From Onchidella celtica (lineage: Eukaryota > Mollusca > Gastropoda > Systellommatophora > Onchidiidae), in assembly GCA_963931925.1 (NCBI GenBank), contig OZ007570.1, forward strand, positions 58,849,240-58,913,239: a DNA stretch of 64,000 nucleotides. The letters are read 5' to 3'. The notes under the pieces are model-generated. The model had not been told where the DNA came from. It saw nothing but the letters and a program-made list of their open reading frames with translations, and did no database searches. A program made the position numbers and the translations under genes. Of this stretch, positions 43,805-55,845 are shown one piece after another (the stretch's first letter is position 1; the number at the start of each line of letters is the position of its first letter).

Positions 43805-44999
43805 TGTCACGAGTGGAGTGAGTGCAATTAAGGGGATTGCTACAGAGCGGGTGTAGAGTAAGTAAGGACTCACAGTAGACAGCAAGTTAAGCGTGCTGTT
43901 GTGAGTAGTAGTGGGGGCGGGGTCTGAAGGAGGCGAAAGCGCTGTATAACTATCACTGCAAGTTAGAAGGTCCTAGGGAGCGGATCTATGAATAATAGCC
44001 CATCGGGCAGAGATAAAAGGAAGCAGTCGAGAAGACTAGTGAGAGTCTTTCCAGTTATGACTGGTATGTAGAATGTTGATTGATTATTATGATTGAGGTA
44101 TTATATTATATTCGTCTATTACCATGATGTGAATAAGTATATGTGAGGAATGTGGAAGTCCTTGATATTGGATATAGCAATGTGCGCCATGAGCGATAGA
44201 TGAAAGTGAGTTCATGGATTTGTAGCGCGAGTGAGTAGTGTGTACTCCGATGGAAGTGTGTTACCGTAAGATGTGTGGCGAGTGAAAGGTGAACTAGTGT
44301 GTGTACGCTTCATGGATTGTAAGGAGAGGTGGAGTGAATAGAAATGGTAGGGTATTATACCAATGTAATGTTATTCTTGTAGGTGTCGGGGACGGGCCAC
44401 AGAGCCACCTCGATGAGCACAGGGGATAGGCCAGCATAGGGCCGGAGGCCACACATAGGCCAGAAGTGAGGCTGTCAGTGCAGGACAGTAGAGGCACATA
44501 AAGTCGTGGCAGTCAGGCCACGGACAGGGACGTAGATATGAGAGTGAATGAGATACTATATTGTTGCCATGTTGATAGGCTAGTGAACTGATATTATGTT
44601 GTTGCCATGTTGATGGCTATGGAAATAATAATGTGTTATTGCCCTGCGGAGGTGCTAGGGGAGTGCTAAGGTGTATGACAATAGGAAGGTGATATTGAGA
44701 GACTGCGGTGCCAGTGAATCATTAATGTACTATTAAGACCCTGAGGGGAGAGGCTGAGGCCGAAGTGCCTTTAGGAGTAACTACCGGATTGTGGATCCGA
44801 GGGAGCGTGTGTGTGAGAATAAGGCCGTTGTACGGCAGTCATTTCAATAATATAATATATGTAATTGCGCTATTATATGTATAATTATGTTTAATAAATG
44901 TGTGAGTCTGATGGGTTGTTCTGTTAAGTGTTAAACTTGTTTGTTCGTGACTGTTGTCCTGTCATACTTATTACATCTCCCAGTCTGGGATTTGTGACA
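43805..44999 (+). repeat. 3' LTR (1195 bp)
   Basis: Same length as the 5' LTR and almost identical. I found one substitution (GGGCCGCAGAG in the 5' copy, GGGCCACAGAG in the 3' copy). Since both LTRs are made from one template at insertion, this points to a recent insertion. Confidence 0.95.
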
Positions 45000-45004
45000 G
45001 TATG

Positions 45005-46854
45005 AACAATCAACTATGGGTTCGCCCTAATTGCCTTTTCAGCGGAGGTCGCTGCCAAACGATTTTATGAATGCAATATGAATAATTATGCCGACGTGTT
45101 TTTAGGCTATAAATCATCCCACTGCACTTAAATTAGCCTACATACATACAGACAGCCAACAGACCAGCCGACAGAAAGACAGACAGACAGATAGTTGATT
45201 AATGTGGAAAATATTCGAAGAATGCACATACACGAACAGAAAGAAAAAAATTTGGTGACAATAATATTTCATCATCGTTAAATTCAATTTTATTTCCATA
45301 TTTTTGGGGGTAAAGCGATTAATTTTGATCATTTGAAATATAATTTCACGAGCCCATAGCAGAAGGAAAGGGCGAATCAACAAGACAATGGCTACTTGTC
45401 AATGAAATTGTCATATCACACCAGTTTTGATGAGCCATGGAGAAAAAAAAAAAGTAAAATAAAATATATCATTCGAACAGAAATGCAAGTTAAGTACATC
45501 AGAATCACAAGCTGTTTGACTTTGGCGAAACAAAAAAGAACAACAACAAAAAATTTATTAAAAAGCTTGACTCATACGAGACCTAAAGAAAAATCCTCAT
45601 CTCTCAAAAGACCCAAGTATGTGTTTTATTTGAAAATAAAAGCCAAAAATTAAATTGCTACAATGCTTACAGACTTACGGCAAAATCAAAACAGGCTGGA
45701 TTCAGAGGGAAATATTGAGGTTTTCTAGTTTGCTGAAGACATATCAACAAGAAAATGGATTTAGAAAAAACAAAAGGCAGAGAGTAAAAAAAAAAAAAAA
45801 GACTATTGTTTAAAAGATCTGCTCTCGGTGCGTCTTTTCTATCTTAGAATTACTTTCGTGCTCATAAGGCTTCTATATAAAACATAGCTCTATTTACTGC
45901 ACGATTGTAAATAATTGTGTGCATTTGAAGGAACATGAGAGATAGGTAGATAGATAGATAGATAGAGAGAGGGGGGGGGGGGATAGGGAGAGAGAATTAC
46001 ATGTATATTTCTTCAGGTGACGAAGAATTTTTCCTAAGAAACCTACTGTTCACAATATAAATTCTAGCAAATCAAACAGAACTTTCCTCTTTCTCTTCAT
46101 TGAATTGAAACATCTTTAAGACTTGAAATTGATTACGTGTACTTTATTTATTTACGACAACTGCTTCAACTTTTATTCAGAAATCAATGTAAGTAACGGC
46201 ATGTTGATATGCTGTAAGTTTGTGAAGAATCACTAATTCAGTTATTTGTCCAACAGTTGCTCTGTTACGAATGTTAAAAATTACTTTATTGCACCCAAAA
46301 TTAAGTGAGAATCAGGACTGACTTGACAGAATGTTTTCTATCAATTGATAGGCAGAAATTTGAATCTAGCGGCAAGTAGCTGAACTTGAAAAAAAAAAAA
46401 AAGTTTTGGAAATGAATTGTAAAAGACCTAACAGTGATTGTGGAAGATAATTATATCTTTAAGTTATACTCAGCCTTCCTGTGTGGTTCATTTCGTTTTC
46501 ATTTATCGATATTGTTTTTTTTTCTTTCTGCTGGTGCTGTCACTGAACAAGACATCAACACTGAAACAAGATGTTCACGAAAGCAATGCAACTGTCAGCA
46601 AAGATAAATCAAACACGAAAGCTATCCATTCGTCCAGTTTTTGTTTTGTTTCGTTCTTTGTTTCCTTTTGTTGTTACTCTGCTTTTCTGCCATGTATCAC
46701 TCCGCATTTAGAAAGGATGACCACTAAGATGATGTTCACACAGAGAAGGAAGTCGAGAAGATAAATTAACACGTCACGCCTGATTCTTCCGAGGGACCGA
46801 CCTCTCACAGAATGTAGGTCTGCATTCTGCAGATGACGTGGGGGACCAGATGGA
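45005..46854. other. Intergenic/intron stretch, no gene recognised
   Basis: AT-rich with a short GATA run at about 45946-45970 followed by a G-tract. AATAAA-type hexamers on the minus strand near 46145-46155 could serve the putative last prohormone exon just upstream. Confidence 0.45.
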
Positions 46855-46872
46855 TTACTTCCGCCGATAGTC
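46855..46872 (-). CDS. Possible terminal exon of the prohormone (DYRRK, stop)
   Basis: On the minus strand a good acceptor (TTTTCTCTTCTCCAG) is followed in phase 0 by GAC TAT CGG CGG AAG TAA. The previous coding exon ends in phase 0 at YYQEMLE, so splicing would give a C-terminus EDYRRK, which ends in basic residues like many prohormones. The intron would be about 8 kb. An open frame in another phase (TIGGSNPSGPP and a hydrophobic segment) also crosses this site. The assignment is inferred from phase and splice signal only. Confidence 0.35.
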   Translation of the reverse strand, partial: DYRRK

Positions 46873-49405
46873 CTGGAGAAGAGAAAACAAAAAAAGTTAT
46901 TACGTGTGCTATCATAACATCGGGTATTTGCCATGTTGTTGTATGCTCACTATTGCCTTTTCTAGAAAATGAAGATTGAAGTTTGGTCGGCACAAGGCTA
47001 AAACGCATAAATAATCTGGTCATAAACCATATCTCAAAAAGTTGTTAACCGATTGGAATGACACTTGTACATAACAAAGTTAGGAGTGAGAAAACCACTT
47101 TCATTTCAAAGCCTCAAAATCGGTAAAATGTCGCAAACAACAGTACGGTAAATGCCCCTTGACATTTTCATCGGCAGTATAAAAATTAGCTGTAATGGGA
47201 AGTAATGATCATGATGAAAGAGCACGGGCTTTATTAGAATCGTTTGATTTTATCTCGCTGACTTAAGATCAAGCCTGGTAAAGGAAAACTCAGATTGTGT
47301 CCGGACACGCTTGCATGCATCCAGTGTGGTGCAATCTGGGATTCAACCTGCATGATTATTGCTGGTGGTTTGGGATATCGATCACTGAGAGTTGTGTTGA
47401 GAAAAATACAACAAAACAACTGGAGTTGGGCACTGACGTATTGAATAATGTATATTACAGGTAAATTGGGTCGATACAATACAAGATATCAGGTTACATC
47501 AGAGGTTCTATCCTTTTAAAACCTGTTCCCCTCGGCGGCGTGCAGAAAAAGAGGGGGCAGAGGGCATCTATTTCACGGGAACCTCCACTCCAAGAGTGAA
47601 ATTAAAATTACGGGTTTTTTTTTGTTGTAAATTTGAAATTATCGCTGTTAACTTTGTTGCACAAGGTGCCCTATAGTTCTACAAGCTGGTGTGAATGCTG
47701 ATCAGTGTTTTGATAAGCGCGACCAGGGTAGAAAACCTATTACATGTAAATACTGTGCGTAATACTGATTAAAACAATATATTATACGTTTCTCAGCACT
47801 AGACCCTATACTTGAGTTCTGGGGCATACAATCAGAGAGTTGGCCCCGGCATCAATGGTTTTCCTCTGCGTTCAAATCATATGGCCCTGTAGTTTTCATA
47901 ACAATTCAGCCATTCTTTTTTTTAAAGCAATTGACGAAATTCTCAGACTTCTGACTAACAGCAAAGATACTAGAAACGGTAAGATGAGACACTGTCTTCT
48001 TCGCACCACTAAAAAAAACCGTGCCCACGGCGCATAGTATGGAAAAAATGCTTGATATAATGGTAAATTTAGGATGCAAAATTGTGACAGTGCTACTGCG
48101 ACCAAAAAAAAAAAAAAGGCAGACTTTTCCCACATTGATTGAAGTTATAATTCCACAATATGTAACGTCAAACAAGGCCTATAGAGATAGCTGAACAGTG
48201 AACAAAATTCAATATTTTCCCTATTTGGCTTTGTAAAAAAAAAAAAACGACACTTTTCATGACTTCCGCGCGTTTACCGCTAGGTGGCAGTGCCAAATCT
48301 GTGCAGGCTAAAAGCACCAGCCGAGTGTATAGACTTATGCTGGTGACCCACTGTCTCAAATGTCTCTTAAAATGTATATTTTGATTCAGCGCGCGAGATC
48401 TTTCTTGCCGCCAGCTGACTGAAGACTGTTTTGATGTGCCCGAACAAGGGAAACATTTTTTTTTCCCAGTCTCGCCTGTGCGCGAGTTCTCCTATAACTC
48501 CACAGTTCACGTCTCAGAGACTAATACCGAGACAAAATAGGTTTGACTCAGTACGTCACTAGACTTTGGGGGAGGCGGGAAGGAGGAGGGCGGGGTTATC
48601 ATACTAAGCCCCAAACGACACAGTCAGCTGCTGGCAGACAAGAAGTGCACACCAAAATTGTTCCTGTCCACAGCATCCACTATGCTATTTTTAGGGACAA
48701 TAACGTATGAATAACTCTCTCTGCCTCAATAGCGGTGAGGAGCGGAGCCGAGCGGATGCTGTGGACAAGTATACAGAGGCAAAGAATGTTTTACGCCATT
48801 GTCCGTAAAAATAGCGAAGGGGGGTGGAGCGGATGCTGTGGACAAGAGCAGTTATATCCTATAATTATTTTCTTAGTAGGTCCTGAAAGACCCTATCATA
48901 CTAAGCCCAGTCAGACTCAGTCAGCTTCTGCCAGGTGCCATTATCTCTTGGTTGTAATTTTGCTGACAGCAACTGGCTGTGACGTTATGCATTGATGGAA
49001 CACTTGGTATTGTTTCTGATTAACAAATTCATCAGCTGAAGTTTTGGCATGGGACAGGGCTCAGCGCATGTGGTGTGCATTATTTAACAGCCATTGCATC
49101 TCCCGTCTGGAATCTTCGCCCGCCCCCCCCCCTCCCTACACTCACACACACACGAATCAGTCGGGCGGCTCCAAACCATCGAGTTACACTATTAATGCTG
49201 AAGCTGTTGATGCTGAAGATCTCCACTGTTATTAACTTTTAATCACAATGTTTGACAGAATGAGGAAATCGATATCGACGTTATCAACGAAGATGACACA
49301 AGGACAAATTACAAAAGAGATTGAAAGGAACTCTGGTAAAATATTCAAAACAACAACATACAAACAGAAAACCCCCACAAAAACATAGCAAATCTGTGTG
49401 GTCGC
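46873..49405. other. Probable prohormone intron: repeats only
   Basis: No coding exon is recognised. It holds decayed pieces of the CAGTGGCG-type repeat (47530-47600, 47812-47855), dispersed repeat D (48385-48600) and an inverted repeat at 48660-48847. Confidence 0.45.
48385..48600 (-). repeat. Dispersed repeat family D, copy 2
   Basis: The reverse complement shares GTTCGGGCACATCAAAACAG, CAGCTGGCGGCAAGAAAG and TCTCGCGCGCTGA with the copy at 31195-31375. Confidence 0.65.
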
Positions 49406-49769
49406 AACAGACTAATAAATTAACCAGACTGGAAACACGAGCTTCGGGCTGTGTCGTTTTTTACGGAATTTCCCGAGCGACGACTGTATAACCAACATGG
49501 CCGCCGCTCGGGAAATTCCGATTCTAGTTCTATCTGCAGTAGAAATTTCTTTTTATTTGTAAAGATTGGTTGTACATGTATGAATTTCTTGGTGCGGAAC
49601 CAAACTTCCGGGTTAGTAGGTGCGTCAAAATGGTATCATTCAAAATTGTAGCTATGCTGAAGCGTCGGTCGCTACCTTAAACCTAATATGGCGGATGGTT
49701 CATGACCGTTCGCTGTTTTGTGACGCCACACAATGGGACCATCCAGTCTGGGTATTTTATTAGTCTGTG
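49406..49769. mobile_element. hAT-type MITE family A, copy 2
   Basis: Same family as 22798-23191, beginning ACAGACTAATAAATTAACC after its first base and ending TATTTTATTAGTCTGTG. It is flanked by an exact 8-bp duplication GTGGTCGC (49398-49405 and 49770-49777). It differs from copy 1 in the middle, where copy 1 carries extra AT-rich sequence. Confidence 0.88.
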
Positions 49770-50081
49770 GTGGTCGCAGCATACGAAGTTAAAATGTGGC
49801 CACGAAAAACAGATCAAAACAAAACAAAATACTTTTATGCTACAAAGCTGCGCTTACAAGCAAACAATATAAATTACACGTATTTCTATTTCCTAATGAA
49901 TTTGTACTGTTTATCTAATGTTTGTTTCTACTCGGGTTTTCGTAATATAAAACTTTTTCCCCTTGTCCGCATTTTGACTAAGAAACTGTTAATTGTCAAA
50001 TCAGACACAATTACCCCTAACATTCGTTCTCCACGGCTGGAATTTGAAAGATACTGGAAAATTTGGCAAATGTGTGGGCAG

Positions 50082-50181
<100 letters not shown>

Positions 50182-51458
50182 GCGGGCGAGCGTTCTAATA
50201 ACACCCACGAAATGCAAATCAATAGACTCTCAACTAAGTTAAGTCTCTAGTCATTTCGTAACCGCCGAATGTGAATAGTCTATGACCGGGGTAAACATGT
50301 TAACATTTGAATAACCTCCTTTTCATGGAAATTTGTGTGCCTCGCCAGGAGGGCTGTCGCAATCCAGACTTTTCTTAGATCTGTAAAATGTTCATGTCTC
50401 GTCTGAGCACGACTCGAGAGGGGAGCTCAACTGGGGACAATTTTTTTCTTAGACTAGACTGAACCAGGACCAGAGTTGTGTATAGAAGGGCAATTCGTCA
50501 GTGTGCCATTAAAACGGCCTATCTCATCTTTTCACAGTTTTGAGAGGAATGAACAAAACTGTTCATCAAAGTAAAACATTTATCTTATGGTGTCAGATGT
50601 GTAAGTGACAGTTATAATATTGGTTAACATATCCGTTTTTATTCTTTTCCCAACAATGATGGGCTTAACATGAGAATAATATGAAAGGTCAATGTAGTTT
50701 TGTCCTGAGTTTGACTCGGGCCATTATGTCAGCAGAGTAACAAATTATCCTAGGAACTATTATTTTGACTACATATTCAACAGACACACCGGTTAAGACA
50801 TTGAAAGGCAAGCGGCAATTTCAACAGTTGTAGTGGAATTTTCGATTACAAGAAAGACAACAATATGAACAACAAAGCGGTGCTACGGATTCATTATCAT
50901 AGATGGCAGACTCAACATTACAGAAACTCTTAACCCACTCGATAGTCTGGGACATTTCCAGTATTGCATAATTTGATATTCTTTTGTCTGTTAACTGTAC
51001 AAAACGTGTGTCTGTGGCGCCTTTATTTCCATTATAATGTAATAATTGAAAAGCTTAGTCACATTTTGCTAAAAAACAGAACTGCGCATATCAGTGGAAA
51101 CGAAATAATTATTTAAAAAAGGGGAGGGGGGGGGGGGGGTTATCTATTTATGGTAACATCATCCTTCTATCGCTAACCAGCGCTGAGAAAGACTGATTTG
51201 AAAATGACCTATTTCAATGCAAGAACAAGATTAAGTCCATTTTTTTGTTTGCTTTTTCTCGAAATGATTTAGATGTGACCTAACCCTGGTCTTGAACCAA
51301 ACTCTTCAATTTATGAGTCATCAATGACCTGCTGGACTATCCCGGCCAACTCTTCCGTTCTCATAGGCCGCAAAACAAAGTTTTCAAGACTTCTAGAGTT
51401 CATTTCAAGCTAGGTTTCTGGTGAAGAAACAAGTTTAACTTAATATGCTTCCTTAGAT

Positions 51459-51471
51459 TGTGTGTGTGTGT

Positions 51472-51511
<40 letters not shown>
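51459..51511. repeat. (GT)n microsatellite
   Basis: A GT run with one GA interruption. Confidence 0.97.
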
Positions 51512-51512
<1 letters not shown>

Positions 51513-51547
51513 CCAAGGAGTGAACGATTGCTGCCAACATTTTAGAC

Positions 51548-51737
51548 CAGGGGTCATCAAACTTTTTTCAGAGAGGGCCGGATAATTGACAGACTTACAA
51601 GCGCGGGCCGCATAAGCAGTTGTCCATCCCGTAGCTCTAGATATCCCTGGTTTTATCAAACAAAATCAAGTACCATGGCGGGCCGGATGAACTGACGTCG
51701 CAGTCCGGCCCGCGGGCCGTAATTTGGTGACCCCCTG
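51548..51737. mobile_element. hAT-type MITE with CAGGGGTC termini (family E)
   Basis: It starts CAGGGGTCATCAAACTTTTT and ends AATTTGGTGACCCCCTG, inverted repeats. Inside are GGGCCGGATAA and GGCCCGCGGGCCGTAATTTG, features of a very widespread hAT MITE type. Flanks TTTTAGAC and TTTTTCAGAC suggest an imperfect 8-bp duplication. Confidence 0.75.
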
Positions 51738-52714
51738 TTTTTCAGACCAAACAGAACTAGAACCGAAGGCCATCTTAGTTTTGTATGTACGGAAATAAAG
51801 AATGGAGGAGGAAAAAGAGAGTCGACAAAACGAAAACAGAAACAAGGCGAGAAAGAAAGCAGAAAAGGACAGAAAAACAGAAAGAAAGAAAGAACGCTTG
51901 AAGGAAGAAAGAAGATAGAAAAAAATGACAACAGGAAAACAGAAAAAAGAAAGAATGAAATATAGAAACAAAACAAAAAAAAAAAAAAACAGGTGAAAAA
52001 ACAACAATAACTAAAAAAGACGAACAGAATGAAAGAGACAAATACACGCAATAAACAAACGTATCCGCCCAAGGACAAAAAGCTAAGAACAATGACCAGT
52101 GAGAGAGGAGAGAACGCAGAGGAAATGGCAATCCCTGTCTGGCGTGGGTAACATTCATTCACTATTGGATATCTGCATTCATGTCCTGCATATTATTATT
52201 ATGCGGATCAAGTTCGTACGGAAGAGTCAGGGCCACGCCCAGAACCGCCAGTATATGTCTATCGCTCACATTACTATTTATTTTCACAAATCATATCTTT
52301 TCCGCTAGTTTTCATTGAACAAAAATCTCATTGTCTTTCGCAACTATATACACGATATACTGTTCTCGCCACCTCAGTTCTTCTTTGCTCCAACTCCACT
52401 TTTTGCACAACTCAGAAATTTAGTATTGTGATAAGAAGTTAGAATAAATCGGAACTGTGAAGCAGCTTGATAAGTGCCACAACGCATTTCAAGCAAGTGA
52501 CAAAGTGTGCATTTGTTATACCTCTTCTACATTGTACAAGATCTTCATTTGTTGTTTTTTCTCACCAGAAAATGGAGATAGAACAAATAAGAACTACGAT
52601 CGCGAACTGTCATGACATATGAGTACAAAATCATTTACAATTTTAAGTACAATCCGTTGCCTTTTCCCAAAGCGTTTGGAAAGCGGATGCAGACTAAGGC
52701 TAGTAACACACAGA

Positions 52715-52950
52715 CTTTGGTCTGTTTTGCGTCTGTGTTGACTCAATGCGTGAGGTCTCTTCTTGCGTCAGCCGACTCAAGATAGTTTTGACGTGTCCGA
52801 ACTAGTGAGACAGACTTGCTTCATTCTGGCCAGTGCGCGAAGTCCAGTTTACATACAACTCTATACTTCACATCTCACATTCAAACCGAGACAGAACAGA
52901 CCTGATCCAGTCCGCCACCAGCCTAGAGGTTGGAGAGGGCAGGGAAGACC
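52715..52950 (-). repeat. Dispersed repeat family D, copy 3
   Basis: The reverse complement shares GAATGTGAGATGTGAAGTATAG, in part, then TTCGGACACGTCAAAACTAT and GTCGGCTGACGCAAGAAGAG with copy 1. Confidence 0.65.
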
Positions 52951-53125
52951 CCCATAGTACTGAATGAACACTGTGAGCAGAATACAACTTTTATCCCCTC
53001 TGTGTGAAATGACACTGGGTTGCAATATTTACTATAGCTAACGTCATGGGATTAAGAAAAAAAAAGAGGCGGGGATGCAATGGAAAAGCATTACATGTAC
53101 ATATGCAAGCGCAAACTTACCTTCT

Positions 53126-53130
<5 letters not shown>

Positions 53131-53211
<81 letters not shown>

Positions 53212-53220
53212 TTCTCTCTC
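53131..53220. repeat. (CT)n microsatellite
   Basis: A pure dinucleotide run of about 80 bases ending in a slightly interrupted stretch. Confidence 0.97.
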
Positions 53221-53310
53221 TCATATAGCAATGGTCAGTGGTTAGAAACTCCACAGGCGAGAGAGGTGACGATCTTCCGAGGAAGAGTGGATTCTTTCAT
53301 TAGATGTTTC

Positions 53311-53358
53311 CCGCCTTAACTTCCTGACATCTCCTAGAAGTCAGGAAGTTAAAGGCGG
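53311..53358. other. Near-perfect hairpin
   Basis: CCGCCTTAACTTCCTGAC (53311-53328) and GTCAGGAAGTTAAAGGCGG (53340-53358) are inverted repeats with a single bulged A and an 11-base loop. Confidence 0.85.
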
Positions 53359-53939
53359 ATAGCACTTCCAACTCTGAAGACTTTCACCAGAACCAAGTAC
53401 TCTTAACTAATTCCAGTTAGTTATGAACTTTAAGTGCACGTATCCTGCCTTTGAAATTTTGTTTTCTCTAACGGAGTAATTATGAGTATTATATTCCATT
53501 TTTATATTCACTTTTACGTTTTGGAAATTAGAGCCTGTTTGGAATTACTACCATCGACTTAAAAAAAAACAACAACTCTGATTGTCTTTAAATGACTCTA
53601 GCAGAAGTTTACACACTTCTTTTTATGGTCGCTAGAACTAAGAATACTGATAGACATGTAGCAATTTTTATTTCATTGTTACAAGACGATAGACGTCCAG
53701 ATAAGGATTTGAATTTAGAAGCATTCAGAAACAAACGATAACAACTTCGAAATCTTTATTATATTTGGTTCAGCACATACCACCTTTCCTTTTCTAAACT
53801 CTCTTACTTAAACATAACCTGACAAAGGTTTTGCAGTTGCTATGCTTAAAGAAACACTTTACAACAGATTAGCACACTCTGATAGAGTTGTACAGGGACA
53901 AATTCTGAAATATTGGCATACGCCAGTTTATAATATAAA

Positions 53940-54404
53940 TCTTATATTATTATAAAAAAAAATAGTGGCGGGACTAATTCATTGTGGTGCAATTTTGACC
54001 CTTTTTTTGCTCAACGATAGAGCCTAAATGACACTTTCAACAATTATAAAGTTAATTTTCCTAAGTGTCAACGAATCAAGTCCTATCGCTTTTGTATCGG
54101 CCGATTATATTGATTCAAGTTTCAGGTGTGTTTAAATAAAAAGTTGTAAAAAAGTAAAATACAATGATCTTTGTTTTGGCTCCCTGTGATAAGCCCACCG
54201 CACCGGGAACGATGTATCAATACGCGTTCAATTCGGTGCGCGCAATTTCCCTACCAGAAAATAATAAGTGCGTAGTGCTCTGGTGAGCATGAAATCTGTA
54301 GTAAGGCTGTAGAATAATTATGGGAAGCTTTATAGACCAAAAAGTGACAAATAGAACGGTGAGTTCACAGGTTTATCCCGGTAAATGCCGGGAACTTCAT
54401 CTAG
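53940..54404 (+). mobile_element. Helitron-like non-autonomous element, tandem copy 1
   Basis: It starts TCTTATATTATTATAAAAA after an A. It ends with a hairpin TCCCGG-TAAATG-CCGGGA, then ACTTCAT and CTAG before T. A 5' TC, a 3' hairpin and CTRR-T are Helitron hallmarks. No RepHel coding is present. A second copy follows without a gap. Confidence 0.55.
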
Positions 54405-54854
54405 TTATAAAAAAAATAGTGGCGGGAGTAATTCATTATGGTACAATTTTGGCCCTTTTTTTGCTCGACGCTACAGCCTAAGTGACAGTTTCAAAGATTA
54501 TAAAATTAATTTTCTTAAGTGTCAAATAATCCCGTCCAATCGCTTTCGTATCGACCGACTGTGTTGATTCAAGTTTCAGGTATTTTTAAATAAAAGCTGT
54601 AAACGTAAAACACAATGATCTTTGTTTGGCTCCCTGGAGCAAGTCCACCGCACCGGAAACGATATTAATACGAGTTCACTTCCGTGCGCACAATTTCTCT
54701 ATCACAAATGAGTGAATAGTGCTCTGGAGCGCATGAAATCTGTAGCAAGACTGTAGAGTATGGGAAGCTTTGTAGACCAAAGGGAGAGAGAGAGAGAGAG
54801 ATAGGATGGTGGGTTCACAGGTTTATCCCGGATAATGCCGGGAACTTCATCTAG
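54405..54854 (+). mobile_element. Helitron-like non-autonomous element, tandem copy 2
   Basis: A head-to-tail copy of 53940-54404, moderately diverged and missing the first bases. The 3' hairpin TCCCGG-ATAATG-CCGGGA and CTAG-T are intact. It contains a short GA run near 54782. It lies 33 bases from the 5' splice site of the prohormone exon 54888-55561, so nearly the whole start of that intron is transposon-derived. Confidence 0.55.
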
Positions 54855-54887
54855 TTCTTTATAAAAATGTTTCAAAACATAGCCTAC

Positions 54888-55561
54888 CTCCAGCATTTCC
54901 TGATAATAAGGCCCCGGATTATCGCTTAGCGCCATCGCTAATCGCTGAAGCCGCTGAATAGCCTCCCCGTAGTCTCTCTTCTCCGGCACGAAGGCTCCCC
55001 AGTGGGTCTCCGGCTCATCATTGAAGGGAAAGAAATACCTCTTTTCCTCCTGCTGAGGATAGTAATTGTAATAGCCACGCTTGGAATAACTATTGTAGGT
55101 ATCCAAGTCCACAGGGCCATACGGGTAGTCGTCGTCATACGGACTGGAGACCTCGGGAATACCCACGTCATTTGTGATTTCATATGGTGTGTACAACTCG
55201 TTCTGCAGCTCCTCGTAATTGCCCAAAAACGGATCTACAGGGGGAGTGTCCTGATAGGGGTTCATCTCTTCAGGGCCGTTGCTGGTTGCCAGGTAGTTGA
55301 CAAGACGATTGTAGAGATATTCAGCCTCGTCATCTGTGAGCGGCACCAGCTCGTCAGGGTCTGCCAGGAGAGGGTCGTTGTCCTCAACAGGGGAATAGGG
55401 AACTGGGTAGGCGTATGGATCATAGTAGCTGTCATCGAGCAAGTCTCGCTTGATTCTTCGAGCGGGTTTGTTGCTGCTTGGGGCCAGCTCTTTGTGAGAA
55501 TTGGCCAATGAACGACGAGCACGGTAATACATGTAAGGAAGTCTCTGAGGCATCACTTGGT
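54888..55561 (-). CDS. Prohormone exon carrying most peptide cleavage sites
   Basis: The exon (minus strand) starts after CTTCTCTATCTCCAG, completes a His codon split with the previous exon, and ends CTGGAG|GTAGGC in phase 0. It encodes 224 residues, rich in Tyr, Pro, Asp and Glu. Basic convertase sites are RARR (after RLPYMYY), PARRIKR, SKR, EEKR and PEKR. These would release, among others, GYYNYYPQQEE and YFFPFNDEPETHWGAFVPE. The C-terminal part is DYGEAIQRLQRLAMALSD followed by NPGPYYQEMLE, a likely amphipathic helix. No Gly precedes the basic sites, so C-terminal amidation is not expected. I do not recognise a named family; granin-like neuropeptide precursor is inferred from composition, signal peptide and sites. 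Reading through the donor adds about 60 codons of transposon sequence, so I end the exon at GT. Confidence 0.85.
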
Positions 55562-55845
55562 CTGGAGATAGAGAAGTACAAGCAAGTGGCCATCAACTTT
55601 ACTCTTTATTGTTTTCACATGGGCTATGTTTACTCAGAAATAACAACCCCAATAAACAAACAAAGAAAAAACAACTTCTTAAAAGAAAGCACCAAATAAA
55701 AACCTTAAACTTAATATGCGTTATACATGTTTCATTTGATTTGATCAACGGAGATGACTTATTTTTCTACAGGCTGCTTCCCTGTGCAAAGGCAGAGACC
55801 TATGCCATTGTTCACATAATTTTGTTTCAAACTATTTTGACTTAC

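Larger units (their letters stand above)
36970..44999 (+). mobile_element. Complete Gmr1-like Ty3/gypsy LTR retrotransposon, internally deleted
   Basis: LTRs of exactly 1195 bp at both ends start TGTCAC and end GTGACA. They are flanked by the 5-bp duplication GTATG (36965-36969 and 45000-45004). The only LTR difference I found is near 37572/44400. Domain order in the coding region is gag, zinc knuckles, protease, integrase zinc-binding domain, integrase C-terminal domain, reverse transcriptase, RNase H. Integrase upstream of a Ty3/gypsy-like reverse transcriptase is the published hallmark of the Gmr1 group. The integrase catalytic core is absent, and the reading frame changes at that point, so this copy should not integrate by itself. 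A polypurine tract (GGGGTGGGGGA) ends just before the 3' LTR. It lacks an envelope-like gene. Confidence 0.92.
51738..53939. other. Intronic/intergenic stretch, no gene recognised
   Basis: A purine-rich strand at 51780-52030 yields long minus-strand open frames rich in Phe/Leu/Ser that I regard as low-complexity artefacts. It also holds dispersed repeat D (52715-52950), (CT)n at 53131-53220 and a hairpin at 53311-53358. Confidence 0.45.

Noticed and set aside
46674-46934. Minus-strand 86-codon frame with a hydrophobic segment
   Set aside because: No family recognised. It shares a splice acceptor with the proposed DYRRK exon in another phase, and I prefer the phase that fits the prohormone.
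51656-52162. 168-codon minus-strand frame, Phe/Leu/Ser-rich, membrane-like
   Set aside because: It crosses a purine-rich low-complexity strand and a MITE, and three overlapping frames look alike in composition. No family motif is seen.
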